Below are positions 40,848-50,162 of a DNA stretch of 64,000 nucleotides, piece after piece (the first letter of the stretch is position 1; every line of letters starts with the position of its first letter). Origin of the DNA: Bog-756 sp963756515 (GTDB taxonomy: Bacteria > Actinomycetota > Acidimicrobiia > Acidimicrobiales > RAAP-2); assembly GCA_963756515.1 (NCBI GenBank), contig CAVWNV010000002.1, forward strand, positions 62,001 to 126,000, in the 5' to 3' direction. The notes beneath the pieces are model-generated. The model saw nothing but the letters and a program-made list of their open reading frames with translations. It was not told where the DNA came from and did not search any database. A program made the position numbers and the translations under genes.

Positions 40848-41966
40848 TCAGGGACTGGGTTCACTCGCATCTGCCGGTGCCGACGGCGGAATAGAGGGGA
40901 CCGGGGCCGGATGGGCTGGCCGCTCGGCCGCAGCGTGGGCCTCGACCAGGGTCTCGACGGGGATCTCGGTCGGAGCGTCGTGGTCCGGGGCGTCGTGGTC
41001 CGGGGCGTCGTGGTCCGGAGCGTCGGTGTCCTGGGTCTGGCCGGTCGGATCGTGGACCGGTTCCTCGGCGTCGATGTTGGGTTCCTCGTCCGGATCGGAG
41101 CTGCGATCGCTCCGCCCGTCCGGGGCCGGGTCACCACCCTCGCCGCGGCGCCACCGTCGGAGCGGACCGATCCGGGTGGCCAGGAGCACGATCCCGGTGA
41201 CGGCCAGGGCGATCCCCGCCCACTGGACCAGCAGCGAGCCCAGGTGTCCGTCCTCGCCCAGCCACAGGTGCTCGTCGAGGAACCGCTCGATGCCCCACAG
41301 CACCATCCCCACGCCGAGGACGATGCCTGCCGGGGGGAGGAGGGCCGCGGGAGGGTCCCCGGTGCCCATGGCCAGAGTCGGGACCGGGGCGGTCGCACGC
41401 AGCCACCGTTCGACCAGAAGGAGGATGCCGAAGATGGTGAAGTCCTCGATGGACTGGAAGATCGGCACCGGAAGCCGCCTCCCCACCTGGCCGGCGTAGT
41501 ACATCCCGAACCACTGGTTGGTCGGGTGCCCACCCCCGGCCACCATCAGTTGGGGACCGAGCAGCCGGCCGATGCCCCAACAGGCCATGAGCACCGGCGC
41601 CATGAGGTCGGCGAAGCGCAGGCTCGACAGTTCGGGGCACCGCCGCCGCGAGCTGACGATGGCCACGGGCACGGCGAACAGGAGGCCGCCGAAGGACGAG
41701 AGCCCCCCTTGCCAGATGGCGATGATCTGGCTCGGATGGCTCGAGTAGTAGGAGAGGTTGGACAGCACGTGGAGGGCCCGGGCCCCCACGATGGCGGCGA
41801 TGATCACCCACACGAACATCCCGGTGACCCACTGCCACGGATAGCCGGCTCTGCGCAGGCGTCGCTCGGTGTAGCGGAGCCCGAACCAGAAGGTGAGGGC
41901 GAGCCCGATGCCATAGGTGTGGACCTCGAGGAACCACACGTGGAACGCGACGGGGATCGGTCTCAT
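40848..41966 (-). CDS. Lgt-like prolipoprotein diacylglyceryl transferase paralogue
   Basis: A 372-residue protein whose first 265 residues have the seven-helix pattern of Lgt: VHTYGIGLALTFWFGL, the IAIWQGGLSSFGGLLFAVP segment matching the W(D/E)GGMSFHGG region, GRLLGPQLM at the GRxGNFIN position, and VPIFQSIEDF matching the HPxQLYE segment. Key residues differ from true Lgt (Asn of GRxGNFIN is absent; Tyr-Glu replaced). The last 110 residues are acidic, with DAPDH repeats. Either a divergent Lgt or a paralogue with another role. ATG 41966 lacks a clear ribosome-binding site. Confidence 0.7.
   Translation of the reverse strand: MRPIPVAFHVWFLEVHTYGIGLALTFWFGLRYTERRLRRAGYPWQWVTGMFVWVIIAAIVGARALHVLSNLSYYSSHPSQIIAIWQGGLSSFGGLLFAVPVAIVSSRRRCPELSSLRFADLMAPVLMACWGIGRLLGPQLMVAGGGHPTNQWFGMYYAGQVGRRLPVPIFQSIEDFTIFGILLLVERWLRATAPVPTLAMGTGDPPAALLPPAGIVLGVGMVLWGIERFLDEHLWLGEDGHLGSLLVQWAGIALAVTGIVLLATRIGPLRRWRRGEGGDPAPDGRSDRSSDPDEEPNIDAEEPVHDPTGQTQDTDAPDHDAPDHDAPDHDAPTEIPVETLVEAHAAAERPAHPAPVPSIPPSAPADASEPSP
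40976..41020. repeat. 15-bp tandem repeat in the Lgt-like gene
   Basis: About three copies of GTCGTGGTCCGGGGC encode the DAPDH repeat in the acidic C-terminal tail. Copy number may vary without affecting the membrane domain. Confidence 0.75.
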
Positions 41967-42102
41967 CGAGAAGGAGGTCGCATGGTCGGTGAGCGCCCGA
42001 TCCGAGACGTGATCAGCGCCCACCCAGTATGCCGCACCTGCCCGGTAGGGTGACATCGGGCCCGGCCGCGGCCCGCACGCTGGACCAGATACGGGGGAAC
42101 CG

Positions 42103-42900
42103 ATGCGAAACCTTGCCGGCAGTGTCGCCGTCGTCACCGGTGGGGGCTCCGGCATCGGCCGGGCCAGCGCCATGCGTCTGGCCGGGGCCGGGGTCTCGGT
42201 GGCCGTCGTCGACCTCGACGGCGAGGCGGCGGAACGGGTCGCTTCGGACTGTGGTGGGCTCGGGCTGCAGGCCGACGTCGGACGGCCGGACCAGTGGCCC
42301 GGGATCGTCGACACGGTGACGGCTCGGCTCGGCGGCATCGATCTGGCCCATCTCAACGCCGGGGTGATGACCGGCGAGGCCGACATCACGGCGTTGACCG
42401 ACGAGACCTACCGGCGGATCATGTCCGTCAACGTGGACGGAGTCGTCTACGGTGCCCGGGCCCTGGTCCCGGCCATATCGGCCCGGGGTGGGGGCGCCAT
42501 CGTGGCCACCGCCTCGCTGGCCGGACTCATCGGCTTCTCGCCCGACCCCATCTACTGCCTCACCAAGCACGCGGTGGTGGGCCTGGTGCGCTCCCTCGTT
42601 CCCCAGCTGTCCGGGCGCGACATCACCATCAACGCGGTCTGTCCGAGCATCGTGGACACCCCGATGGTGGGTGACAGCCGGGGCCTACTGGAGGCGAGCG
42701 GGTTCCCGCTCATCGAACCCGCCGCCGTGGCCCAGGCCGTGATCGACCGGCTGGCCGGGGACGAGACGGGGGAGGCCATGGTGATCCAGGCCGGGAGAGA
42801 GGCGCTGGCCTACCGGTTCGCACGGCCCCCCGGTCCCCGGGCCGGAGGCACGGTGGGCCAACTCCCCCCGACCGAGTTCGCCGCCCACGACCAGTCCTGA
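42103..42900 (+). CDS. short-chain dehydrogenase/reductase
   Basis: A 265-residue classical SDR. VAVVTGGGSGIGRASA (TGxxxGxG cofactor motif), HLNAGVM, and the active-site YCLTKH (Tyr-x3-Lys) are present; AVVDLDGEAA has the Asp that favours NAD(H). NAVCPSIVDTPM precedes a variable substrate loop. GGGGGA lies 5 nt before the ATG. Divergent from the Lgt-like gene. Substrate unknown. Confidence 0.9.
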   Translation: MRNLAGSVAVVTGGGSGIGRASAMRLAGAGVSVAVVDLDGEAAERVASDCGGLGLQADVGRPDQWPGIVDTVTARLGGIDLAHLNAGVMTGEADITALTDETYRRIMSVNVDGVVYGARALVPAISARGGGAIVATASLAGLIGFSPDPIYCLTKHAVVGLVRSLVPQLSGRDITINAVCPSIVDTPMVGDSRGLLEASGFPLIEPAAVAQAVIDRLAGDETGEAMVIQAGREALAYRFARPPGPRAGGTVGQLPPTEFAAHDQS

Positions 42901-42908
42901 CCTCATTC

Positions 42909-42965
42909 GGCCGGCCGAGCTGACCCTGGCCGACCGAGCTCACCCTGGCCGGCCAGGCTTACCGG
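42909..42965. repeat. 19-bp imperfect tandem repeat after the SDR gene
   Basis: Three copies of GGCCGGCCGAGCTGACCCT-like sequence (42909, 42928, 42947) fill the gap between the SDR stop and the convergent NlpC/P60 gene. The third copy is diverged. Confidence 0.6.
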
Positions 42966-42996
42966 ACCCGGCTCCCCCAACTTCGACGGCCGTGGG

Positions 42997-44192
42997 TCAG
43001 CCGACCCGGCCGACCCCGGCGAAATCGCCGCCGGTGCGGACGCCGGTTACCCAGACATGGGCACCGGTGTAGGGCGCCTCGATCATCGAGCCCCCCCGAT
43101 GTAGAGGGCCACGTGCTCGGAGCCGTCGGGTCCGTAGAAGAGCAGGTCCCCGGCCTGGATGTCGGCCAGTGGGATCTGGGTGGTGGCGGCGAACTGGGCT
43201 CCGGAGGTACGGGGAAGTCCGATCCCGGCCTGGGCGAAGGACCACTGCACCAGTCCCGAGCAGTCGAAGCCGACACCGGGCGTCTCGCCTCCCCACACAT
43301 AGGGGACGCCGATCTGGCTCTCGGCCGCCTGGATGGCCCCAGTGACACCGGCCGGAACCGGTGGGGGATGGGCGGAAGCCAGCGACACCGTCACGCTGGC
43401 GGCACCTCCGGTCGACGGGTGAGTCGCCGGTGCCTGGGCCTTCTGTGCCGCCGCCACCTTGGCGTTGAAGGCGGCGGTGGCCGCGGCCTGTGCCGCCGCC
43501 GCGGCCGCCTTCTGCTGGGCGATGACATCGGCCTGGATCTGGGCGTTGACGCTGTTGAGTGTGGACGTGTACTGCGAGGCCAGCGAGGCGGCCTGGCTCT
43601 CCGACGCCTGGAGGTTGTTGCGGGTGGTGGTGGCAGCGCCCTGCTGTTGTTGCAGGGCCGCCTGGGTGGCCTGGAGCTGGGTCTGGGCCGTGTGGAGATC
43701 GTCGATGGTGGTGGTGACGTTGCCGGTGGCGATGGAGGAGTACTCGGAGCGGATGCCAGAGGTGTTGGGGTCCGACGAGAACATCTGGGTGGCCTGACTG
43801 GTGGTTCCGCTGCTGGTGTAGTCGACGATGGCCTGACTCCGGAGCTGGCCCTGGTCCTTGTCCACTTCGGACTGGTCCTTGGTCACCTGGGCCTGATTGG
43901 CGGCGATCTGACTCTGTAACTGCGACAGGTGGTAGTCGGCAGCCTGGACCTGACCGGTGAGCGACTGCTCCTGTCCCTGGATCCCCTGGAGCTTGGCGCT
44001 GATGGCCGCGGCCTGTGCCTTGGCGTCGGAAAGCTGGTCGGCGGAAGCCGGCCGGGGACAAGAAATCACCGCAGCGGTGACTCCTAATGAGGCGGCCAGT
44101 GCGAGTACCGCAAACACCCGTTTGCGAGGATGATTCCGGGGGGCAGGGGTTGCACTTGGCTCAGACGTCGAGTGCAGCTCGGCGTGAGTCAT
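42997..44192 (-). pseudogene. NlpC/P60 peptidoglycan hydrolase with a frameshift near the 3' end
   Basis: The first 369 codons encode a secreted hydrolase: signal segment (residues 26-46), a long Gln/Ala-rich coiled coil (about 52-255), and an NlpC/P60 domain with Cys311 (GFDCSGLVQW) and His360 (EHVALYIGG). The frame then ends at 43083, while the expected continuation (MIEAPYTGAHVWVTGVRTGG) is in another frame down to 42997. One extra base in the C7 run at 43091-43097 would restore it. The break removes Glu372, the third catalytic residue by comparison with RipA. It may be a sequencing or assembly error, a true pseudogene, or phase variation. Family role: cleaving peptide cross-links during cell separation. 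Confidence 0.8.
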
Positions 44193-44394
44193 ATCGCCCT
44201 ACTGTCTACTCCAACTGACCGGGCACCACAAGGTACCCCCCGGAGCTCACACTTCCTACCAGGCCTTATTCGTCGGTTCTTCCTGTTCCCATGGGCGGCC
44301 CGGGTCCCGGCGAACGGAAAATGGCGACCCCGTCCAATCCGATCGCAACCCACCGGGATGACCGGCGAACGGCAGCACGGTAGGGTCATGATCC
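44193..44394. other. divergent intergenic region
   Basis: These 202 bp between the NlpC/P60 gene and the dienelactone hydrolase gene should hold two promoters. No riboswitch, repeat or small gene could be supported. Confidence 0.4.
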
Positions 44395-45087
44395 ATGGGC
44401 GAAATCATCGATTTTCCGAGCAATGGGAGCACGGGCCAGGGCTATATCGCCGTGCCCTCCAATGGATCGGAGTCGACGTCGGGAATTATCGTGCTGCAGG
44501 AGTGGTGGGGACTGGTCGACCAGATCAAACGGACCTGTGACCGGTTCGCCGACGCCGGGTTCACCGCCCTGGCCCCCGATCTGTACCACGGGACCACCGT
44601 CCCCCTGACCGAACCGGACGAGGCGGGTAAGCAGATGATGGCGCTCACGATGGAGGCGGCGGCCAAGGATCTCAGCGGTGCTGTCGACGAGCTGATCCGC
44701 CGCACCGGCCGGCCGGCGGTGGGGGTCATCGGGTTCTGCATGGGTGGCGGGCTGGCGCTGGTGCTCGGGACGCAGCGACCGGACGCGGTCAAGGCCATCG
44801 TCCCGGCCTACGGGTTGATCCCGTGGCCGGACGCGCAGCCCGACTTCTCGAAGTTGGACGCGGCCGTGCTCGTGCACACGGCCGGACTCGACGACTACTT
44901 CACCCCGGAGGCGGCCCGCGAGCTCGAGGCCCAGCTCCGGTCCCTGGGCAAGGACGTCGAGTTCCTCCACTACCCCGACGCCGACCACGCCTTCTTCAAC
45001 GAGGACCGTCCCGAGGTCCACCACGAGGAGTCGGCCCAGCAGTTGTGGGACCGCTCGGTGGCGTTCTTCCGGCGAACGCTGGGCTGA
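44395..45087 (+). CDS. dienelactone hydrolase family protein
   Basis: A 230-residue alpha/beta hydrolase of the DLH family. The nucleophile is the Cys of VIGFCMGGGLAL (Cys115), with Asp in TAGLDDYF (about 166) and His in DADHAFFNE (His198). VLQEWWGLVDQIKRTCDRFADAGFTALAPDLYHG is the typical N-terminal half. These enzymes hydrolyse dienelactones in aromatic catabolism or other small lactones and esters. Followed by a peptidase-like gene 7 bp downstream. Confidence 0.92.
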   Translation: MGEIIDFPSNGSTGQGYIAVPSNGSESTSGIIVLQEWWGLVDQIKRTCDRFADAGFTALAPDLYHGTTVPLTEPDEAGKQMMALTMEAAAKDLSGAVDELIRRTGRPAVGVIGFCMGGGLALVLGTQRPDAVKAIVPAYGLIPWPDAQPDFSKLDAAVLVHTAGLDDYFTPEAARELEAQLRSLGKDVEFLHYPDADHAFFNEDRPEVHHEESAQQLWDRSVAFFRRTLG

Positions 45088-45094
45088 GCCGGTC

Positions 45095-46354
45095 GTGGCC
45101 GCCGACGGTCTGGTCGAGGCCTACCTGACCCTGGGCCTGCGGTTGGGCCGCCACATCGACGGCATGGTCGACGCTTACTACGGGCCGCGACAGTGGCTGG
45201 AGGCCGTCGACGCCGAGCCCCTGTCCCCGCCCGAGCGCCTGGTGGCCGGGGCCCGGGCGCTACTGGCCGACATCGACGCCGGGGCGCCGCTCGACACCAC
45301 CGCGGACGGGGTGGTCGGGGCAGGGGAGTCCGCCGCCCGCCGCCACTGGCTCCGGGCCCAGGCTGTCGGGTTGCTCACCACGGCCCGCAAGCTGGCCGGC
45401 GAGGACATCGCCTACGCCGACGAGGTGGAGTCCTGCTACGGCGTGCGCCCGACGCGGGTGGACGAGGAGGTCCTGTCCGGGGCCCATCGGCGGTTGGACG
45501 AGGTGCTGCCGGGGACCGGGCCCCTGGCCGAGCGGCTGGTCGAGTGGCGGGAGGCGCACGCCGTCCCCCTGGACAAGCTCGGCCCGGCCATCGACTCCTT
45601 GGCCGAGGACCTGCGCCAGCGCACCCGCGTCCTGTTCGGCCTACCCGACGGGGAACGGGTCGAGTTCGAACTGGTGTCCGACCAGCCGTGGTCGGGGTTC
45701 AATTACTACCTCGGAGATCTGCACAGCCGGGTGGCGGTCAACACGGACCTGCCGGTGCTCTCCACCGGCCTGGCCCATCTGGTGGCTCACGAGTCCTATC
45801 CGGGGCACCACACCGAGCACACCCGCAAGGAGGTGGGACTGGTCCGTCGCCGACACTGGTGGGAGGAGTCGATCTTCCTGGTGGGAACACCCCAGTGCCT
45901 GCTGGCCGAGGGCCTCGCCGACCTGGGTCTCGAGGTCGTCATGGGCCGTCGACCCGAGCCCGTCGTCGCCGACCACCTCCGCCCCCTCGGGATCCGCTAC
46001 GACACCGAGGTGGTGGCGGCGGTGTCCGAGGCCGGTGAGGCGCTGGGGGCCGTGCGACAGAACGCCGCCTTCCGCCTCCACGAGGACGGGGTCGATCCCG
46101 ACACCGTCAGCGAGGAGGTGGCCTACTGGGGTCTGCTGGCCCCGGACCGTGCCCGCAAGGCGGTCGAGTTCCTCACGCACCCGACCTGGCGGGCCTACCT
46201 GACCTGCTACGTGGAGGGCCTACCCCTGTGTCGCGACTTCGTGGACGGGGACCCGGTGCGGTTCGAGCGGTTGCTGTCCGAGCAACTCACTCCCGACATG
46301 CTCCAGGAGCACATCCGCGCCGATCGGAGCGAGCCCGTCGGCGACCCCGGCTGA
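45095..46354 (+). CDS. DUF885-like putative zinc metallopeptidase
   Basis: A 419-residue protein with a metallopeptidase-like signature VAHESYPGHHTEH (residues 230-242): His232-Glu233 and His238/His239 fit the HExxxHH variant of DUF885 proteins rather than classical HEXXH. A late Glu for zinc may lie in LLAEGLADLGLE. The N-terminal helical part is like other DUF885 members, but no signal peptide is present. GTG start 7 bp after the dienelactone hydrolase gene. Substrate unknown. Confidence 0.78.
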   Translation: MAADGLVEAYLTLGLRLGRHIDGMVDAYYGPRQWLEAVDAEPLSPPERLVAGARALLADIDAGAPLDTTADGVVGAGESAARRHWLRAQAVGLLTTARKLAGEDIAYADEVESCYGVRPTRVDEEVLSGAHRRLDEVLPGTGPLAERLVEWREAHAVPLDKLGPAIDSLAEDLRQRTRVLFGLPDGERVEFELVSDQPWSGFNYYLGDLHSRVAVNTDLPVLSTGLAHLVAHESYPGHHTEHTRKEVGLVRRRHWWEESIFLVGTPQCLLAEGLADLGLEVVMGRRPEPVVADHLRPLGIRYDTEVVAAVSEAGEALGAVRQNAAFRLHEDGVDPDTVSEEVAYWGLLAPDRARKAVEFLTHPTWRAYLTCYVEGLPLCRDFVDGDPVRFERLLSEQLTPDMLQEHIRADRSEPVGDPG

Positions 46355-46646
46355 CCGGATGACCGGATGACCGGGTCGAGGAGCGCCGCGCCCCGACCGT
46401 CACCGCGCCGACCGCCGACCCCGGCCGTGGCCCCCTCGCCTCGATGGCGCCGACCAGATCCGGCCGAGCGCACGCTCGAGGGAACGATGTTCCCCATCAG
46501 GTCGACCTACGCCGGCTCGGCCGATGAGTTCGGCGGATACACCTCGCGACCCCGGGTGGCGCCCGAGGCCCGCTGAGCCGCCGAGCCGCGGTCACCCGCC
46601 GTCCCGGCCATTTGGACGGGGCACCCCGGCGCCGTACGATTCGGGC
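46355..46646. other. 292-bp intergenic region, no supported gene
   Basis: This GC-rich stretch separates the peptidase-like gene from the lyase gene and should carry the lyase promoter. A short plus-strand frame (46367-46576) exists but its start region is low-complexity and no family was recognised, so it is not called. Confidence 0.4.
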
Positions 46647-47585
46647 ATGTCCGAACGCTCCCGAAACCTCCCCCGCCGTTCCTGTATGTCGTCGCCCGGT
46701 TCCAACGAGCGGTTCCTGGCCAAGGCGCCCACCGTACCGGCCGACATGAGCTTCCTCGACCTCGAGGACTCGGTGGCACCGCTGGAGAAGGAGGCGGCGA
46801 GGGCCAAGGTGGCCGACGCCATCAAGAACCTCCCCTGGGACGACCGGGTCCTGTGCGTGAGGATCAACGCCTGGGACACCGAATGGACCTATGGCGACGT
46901 CATCGACGTGGTGTCGTCGGCCGGGGAACGGCTCGACGAGCTCATGCTGCCCAAGGTGCAGACGGCGGCCGAGGTGGTGGCCCTCGACCTCCTTCTGGCT
47001 CAGGTGGAGAAGAAGAGCGGCCTCCCGGTCGGCCACATCGGGATCGAGGCCCAGATCGAGACCACCCGCGGTCTCATCAACGTGGAGGAGATCTGCGCCG
47101 CCTCGCCCCGGCTGGAGACCATCATCTTCGGTCCGGCCGATTTCGCCGCCTCCATGGAGATGCCGGTCCTGACCGGCGGGGTGTCCATCCCCGAGTATCC
47201 CGGTGACCACTTCAACTACGTCTTCTCCAAGATCCTCATGGCCGGCCGGGCCAACGGACTCCAGGTCATCGACGGACCCTTCCTCAAGATCCGAGAGCTC
47301 GACAGCCTGCGGGAGTTCTCCCAGCGGACCCGGGTCCTGGGCTACGACGGCAAGTGGGCCCTCACACCCGACCAGGTCGGTGTGCTCAATGAGGTGTACT
47401 CGCCGACACAGGAGCAGTTCGACCGGGCCTGGGACATCCTGGACGCCTACCGCAAGGCCACCGAGGACGACCGCACCGGGGCGGTCATGTTCGGCGACGA
47501 GATGATCGACGAGGCGTCCCGGAAGATGGCCACCAAGTTCGTGACCCGGGGTGAGCGGGCCGGTCTACGCCGTTCACCGGGCTGA
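46647..47585 (+). CDS. HpcH/HpaI-family lyase, malyl-CoA/beta-methylmalyl-CoA lyase type
   Basis: A 312-residue CitE-like TIM-barrel enzyme. RSCMSSPGSNERFLAKAP, SFLDLEDSVAPLEKEAARAKVADAI, VRINAWDTEWTYGDVIDVV, LMLPKVQTA and FGPADFAASM match the L-malyl-CoA/beta-methylmalyl-CoA lyase group (Mcl1), including metal-binding Glu and Asp positions. The enzyme splits or condenses 4-carbon CoA esters with Mg2+. With the Mcd-type dehydrogenase (48537-50162) and MaoC (51610-52122) it suggests C4/C5 acyl-CoA metabolism. A CitE-like or citramalyl-CoA function is an alternative. Confidence 0.85.
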   Translation: MSERSRNLPRRSCMSSPGSNERFLAKAPTVPADMSFLDLEDSVAPLEKEAARAKVADAIKNLPWDDRVLCVRINAWDTEWTYGDVIDVVSSAGERLDELMLPKVQTAAEVVALDLLLAQVEKKSGLPVGHIGIEAQIETTRGLINVEEICAASPRLETIIFGPADFAASMEMPVLTGGVSIPEYPGDHFNYVFSKILMAGRANGLQVIDGPFLKIRELDSLREFSQRTRVLGYDGKWALTPDQVGVLNEVYSPTQEQFDRAWDILDAYRKATEDDRTGAVMFGDEMIDEASRKMATKFVTRGERAGLRRSPG

Positions 47586-47612
47586 GGCCGGGCTCGGATC
47601 CGTGGTGGTGTC

Positions 47613-47666
47613 CGGGCTCCTCGGGCTCCTCGGGCTCCTCCGGCTCCTCGGGCTCCTCGGGCTCCT
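47613..47666. repeat. 9-bp tandem repeat between convergent genes
   Basis: Six copies of CGGGCTCCT (one with CCGGCTCCT) lie between the lyase gene stop and the convergent maleylpyruvate-isomerase-like gene stop. On the minus strand it would encode Glu-Glu-Pro repeats, but no gene is supported there. Confidence 0.7.
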
Positions 47667-47740
47667 CCGGCACTTCCGGCCCCCCCGGCTCGTCCGGTCC
47701 GGCGCCTCCGGCCTGCCGACCGGGCGGTGATGACCCGGGC

Positions 47741-48481
47741 TCAGAACGTGAACTCGCGGTGCCACTCCTCGAGCACGGTGTAGTCCCCGTGGACGTCCAC
47801 CGGGCTCAGCGTCGGGCGGTGGTAGAGGGTCAATTCGAGGTCCGAGACGGTGCCGGTCACGACGAGGTCGCCTCCTTCGAACGGCGCCTCGTCCTGGGTC
47901 CGGCGCTCCAACTCGATGCGGTCCGGGTTCAAGGTGGCCACCCACTCGACCCCTACGTCGGTCGACCGGAGCGACAGGACCCGTCCGCTGCCGCGGCCCG
48001 AGTGGTCCCGCGTGGTGATGAGCGTGTCGAACACCTCGTCGATCCCGTCGGCGGCCAGCTCGGCCGGTATCGGCATGCAGATGCCCCGGGCCGATTGGGC
48101 GTCGTAGCGGTGCACGGCCAGCTCGTGGGCACAGCGACGGGCCACCCACCCCGCCGTCTGGTCGGGCTCGAACCACGTCCATACCCGGGTCGGGGCCGGT
48201 GTGGACTCCAGCTCGGTGATGAGGGCGGCGCAGGCGTCGGCCACCCAGGGAAACAGCTGGATGTCGGTGGGGGCGGCCGGGAAGGGCGGCTTGGGCCGCC
48301 CCGAGCCCTCACACAGGACGTGGCTCCAGAATTGGCAGAACTCTCCCAAGTGGACGGCCAGGTCGCTCACCTCCCATCCTTGGCAGGTCGGGACCACGTC
48401 GTCCAGCTCCCCTCCCTCGAGCGCGAAGGTGAGCATGGCGCTCTCGGTCCGGACCGCTTCGATCAGCGAGGAGTACTCCAC
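47741..48481 (-). CDS. maleylpyruvate isomerase N-terminal domain (DinB-like) protein
   Basis: A 246-residue protein of the mycothiol-dependent maleylpyruvate isomerase / DinB-like superfamily. The helical bundle has SDLAVHLGEFCQFW (about residues 38-51) and HELAVHRYDAQSA, the metal-binding His positions of this fold. A C-terminal domain ends in VVTGTVSDLELTLYHRP. The cofactor mycothiol and a thiol-transfer or isomerase role are family-based inferences. GTG at 48481; longer frames run into the acyl-CoA dehydrogenase gene. Confidence 0.85.
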   Translation of the reverse strand: MEYSSLIEAVRTESAMLTFALEGGELDDVVPTCQGWEVSDLAVHLGEFCQFWSHVLCEGSGRPKPPFPAAPTDIQLFPWVADACAALITELESTPAPTRVWTWFEPDQTAGWVARRCAHELAVHRYDAQSARGICMPIPAELAADGIDEVFDTLITTRDHSGRGSGRVLSLRSTDVGVEWVATLNPDRIELERRTQDEAPFEGGDLVVTGTVSDLELTLYHRPTLSPVDVHGDYTVLEEWHREFTF

Positions 48482-48536
48482 GGACCCAAGGTAGCCCGTG
48501 GCCGGCGCCTCACCCCGGCCCGACCGGCACCCGAAC

Positions 48537-50162
48537 TCAGGAGGCGGCGTCGGCGACCAGCCGTCGGGCGATGACCTTGAGGGCCAGTGTCTCGTCGGCA
48601 CCCTCGAAGATCGACAGCACCCGGGCGTCCACGAAGTACCGACTGACCGGAAACTCCTCGGCGTAGCCCATGCCCCCGTGGATCTGCAGGGCCTCCCGGG
48701 TCACCCATTCGGCGGCCCGGCAGACGTACGCCTTGATCATCGAGGCCTCGAGGGCCCCCTCGCCCTTCGCCATGAGCCGGGCCACGTCGTAGGAGAACTG
48801 GCGTGCGGCCTGGATGAGCACCGCCATCCGGGCCAGCTTGGCCCGCGTCAGCTGGTAGTCGATGATCGGCTGACCGAAGACCACCCGGTTGAGGGCGTAG
48901 TCCAGTGCGGCCTCGTAGGCGGCCTGCATGACCCCGATGGCCCGGGCCGCCGTCTGCAGCCGACCGTTCTCGAACCCCTGCATCTGGAGGTAGAAGCCCC
49001 GGCCCAATCCTCCGGACCCGCCGACCAGATTGGCGTCGGGGACGAACCAGTTCTCGAAGGCCACCTCGTAGGAGTGCATGCCCCGGTAGCCCAGGGTGTC
49101 GATGGCCCGACCCTCCATGCGCCCCGGCGTCCCGGCCGGCTGACCGTCGGTCCCCGGCTCCTGGGTGAACAGGAAGCCGTGGCCCTCGCCCCGTGGCTTC
49201 TCCACCAGGAACAGCGACAGGCCCCGGTGGGCGAGGGCGCGGTCGGGATCGGTCCGCGCCAGCAGCATGAGCACGTCGGCCCGGGCCGCGAAGGTGCACC
49301 ACGTCTTCACCCCGTTGATCAGCCAGCCCCCCTCGGCAGGCACGGCCGAGGTGACCACACCGGCCACATCCGACCCGAAGTCGGGCTCGGTGACCGCCAC
49401 CGCGCCCATGACCTCGGCGCTGGCCAATCGGGGCAGCCACCGCTGCTTCTGCTCCTCGGTGCCTCCGTGGACCAGGGCCCGGGTGAGGATCTCGGGCCGG
49501 GTGATCAACGAACCGCCGGCGCCCAGCGATCCCCACGAGAGTTCCTCGGTGGCCACCACCATCCCCATGTAGTCGGCCTCGCCCCCGGTGGCGAACCCGC
49601 CGTACTCCTCGGGGACGGACATGCCGAAACCGCCCATCTCGGCGATGCCGGCGATGATCTCCTCGGGGATGTCGGTGTTGGCCCGGTGGATGTGCTCGGC
49701 CCGCGGGCGGATCTGGTCCTCTGCGAACCGGTGGAAGGTCTCCCGCACCAGCTCGAAGTCGGCGTCGAGGTGACGGTGGCCTTCGAAGTCGGCCAGGGTG
49801 GCCAGGAAGGCCGGGTCGTGGAACGTGGCCACGAACCGCTCGACCGGTGCCATCCACCCGGCGGCTGCGCCCCACAGGTGGCTCCGGCCCACCAGTCGGG
49901 CGGCCAGGTCGGTCAGGGCATCGGCGGCGAAGGCGCAGGCGATCCGGGCCTCGGTGTCGCCATGGGACCCGTAGGTCAGCAGTGCCTCGGCCGTTCTCAC
50001 CGCCGCGGCGGCGTGGGCGATGTCGTAGGCCAGCACCTGGGAGACATCCGGCCCGCCGGCTCCGATGAGGGAGGCGATCCCGCCGTCGACCACCGACCGG
50101 GCCACGGCCAGGGCCTCGCCGGCGGCCTGCAGGTCTGGGGCGGGAACGGGGTCGGGGGTCAC
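48537..50162 (-). CDS. mcd: acyl-CoA dehydrogenase, (2S)-methylsuccinyl-CoA dehydrogenase (Mcd) type
   Basis: A 541-residue acyl-CoA dehydrogenase with a 130-residue helical N-terminal extension, as in Mcd of the ethylmalonyl-CoA pathway. FGMSVPEEYGGFATGGEADYMGMVVATEELSWGSLGAGGSLITRPEILTRALVHGGT, VKTWCTFAARADVLMLLART, EGRAIDTLGYRGMHSYEV and QIHGGMGYAEEFPVSRYFVDARVLSIFEGADE match that group closely from memory. Mcd oxidises methylsuccinyl-CoA to mesaconyl-CoA. Other long acyl-CoA dehydrogenases exist, so the assignment needs a tree. GTG start at 50162. Confidence 0.75.
   Translation of the reverse strand: MTPDPVPAPDLQAAGEALAVARSVVDGGIASLIGAGGPDVSQVLAYDIAHAAAAVRTAEALLTYGSHGDTEARIACAFAADALTDLAARLVGRSHLWGAAAGWMAPVERFVATFHDPAFLATLADFEGHRHLDADFELVRETFHRFAEDQIRPRAEHIHRANTDIPEEIIAGIAEMGGFGMSVPEEYGGFATGGEADYMGMVVATEELSWGSLGAGGSLITRPEILTRALVHGGTEEQKQRWLPRLASAEVMGAVAVTEPDFGSDVAGVVTSAVPAEGGWLINGVKTWCTFAARADVLMLLARTDPDRALAHRGLSLFLVEKPRGEGHGFLFTQEPGTDGQPAGTPGRMEGRAIDTLGYRGMHSYEVAFENWFVPDANLVGGSGGLGRGFYLQMQGFENGRLQTAARAIGVMQAAYEAALDYALNRVVFGQPIIDYQLTRAKLARMAVLIQAARQFSYDVARLMAKGEGALEASMIKAYVCRAAEWVTREALQIHGGMGYAEEFPVSRYFVDARVLSIFEGADETLALKVIARRLVADAAS

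Noticed and set aside
44193..44394. Possible c-di-AMP (ydaO) riboswitch upstream of the NlpC/P60 gene
   Set aside because: Such genes often carry this riboswitch, but I could not find the conserved core sequences on the minus strand.
46367..46576. A 69-codon plus-strand frame before the lyase gene
   Set aside because: The first half is Pro/Arg-rich low complexity, no ribosome-binding site is evident, and no family was recognised.
47485..47673. A minus-strand frame encoding Glu-Glu-Pro repeats
   Set aside because: It only translates the 9-bp repeat and runs into the lyase gene. No start signal or domain.
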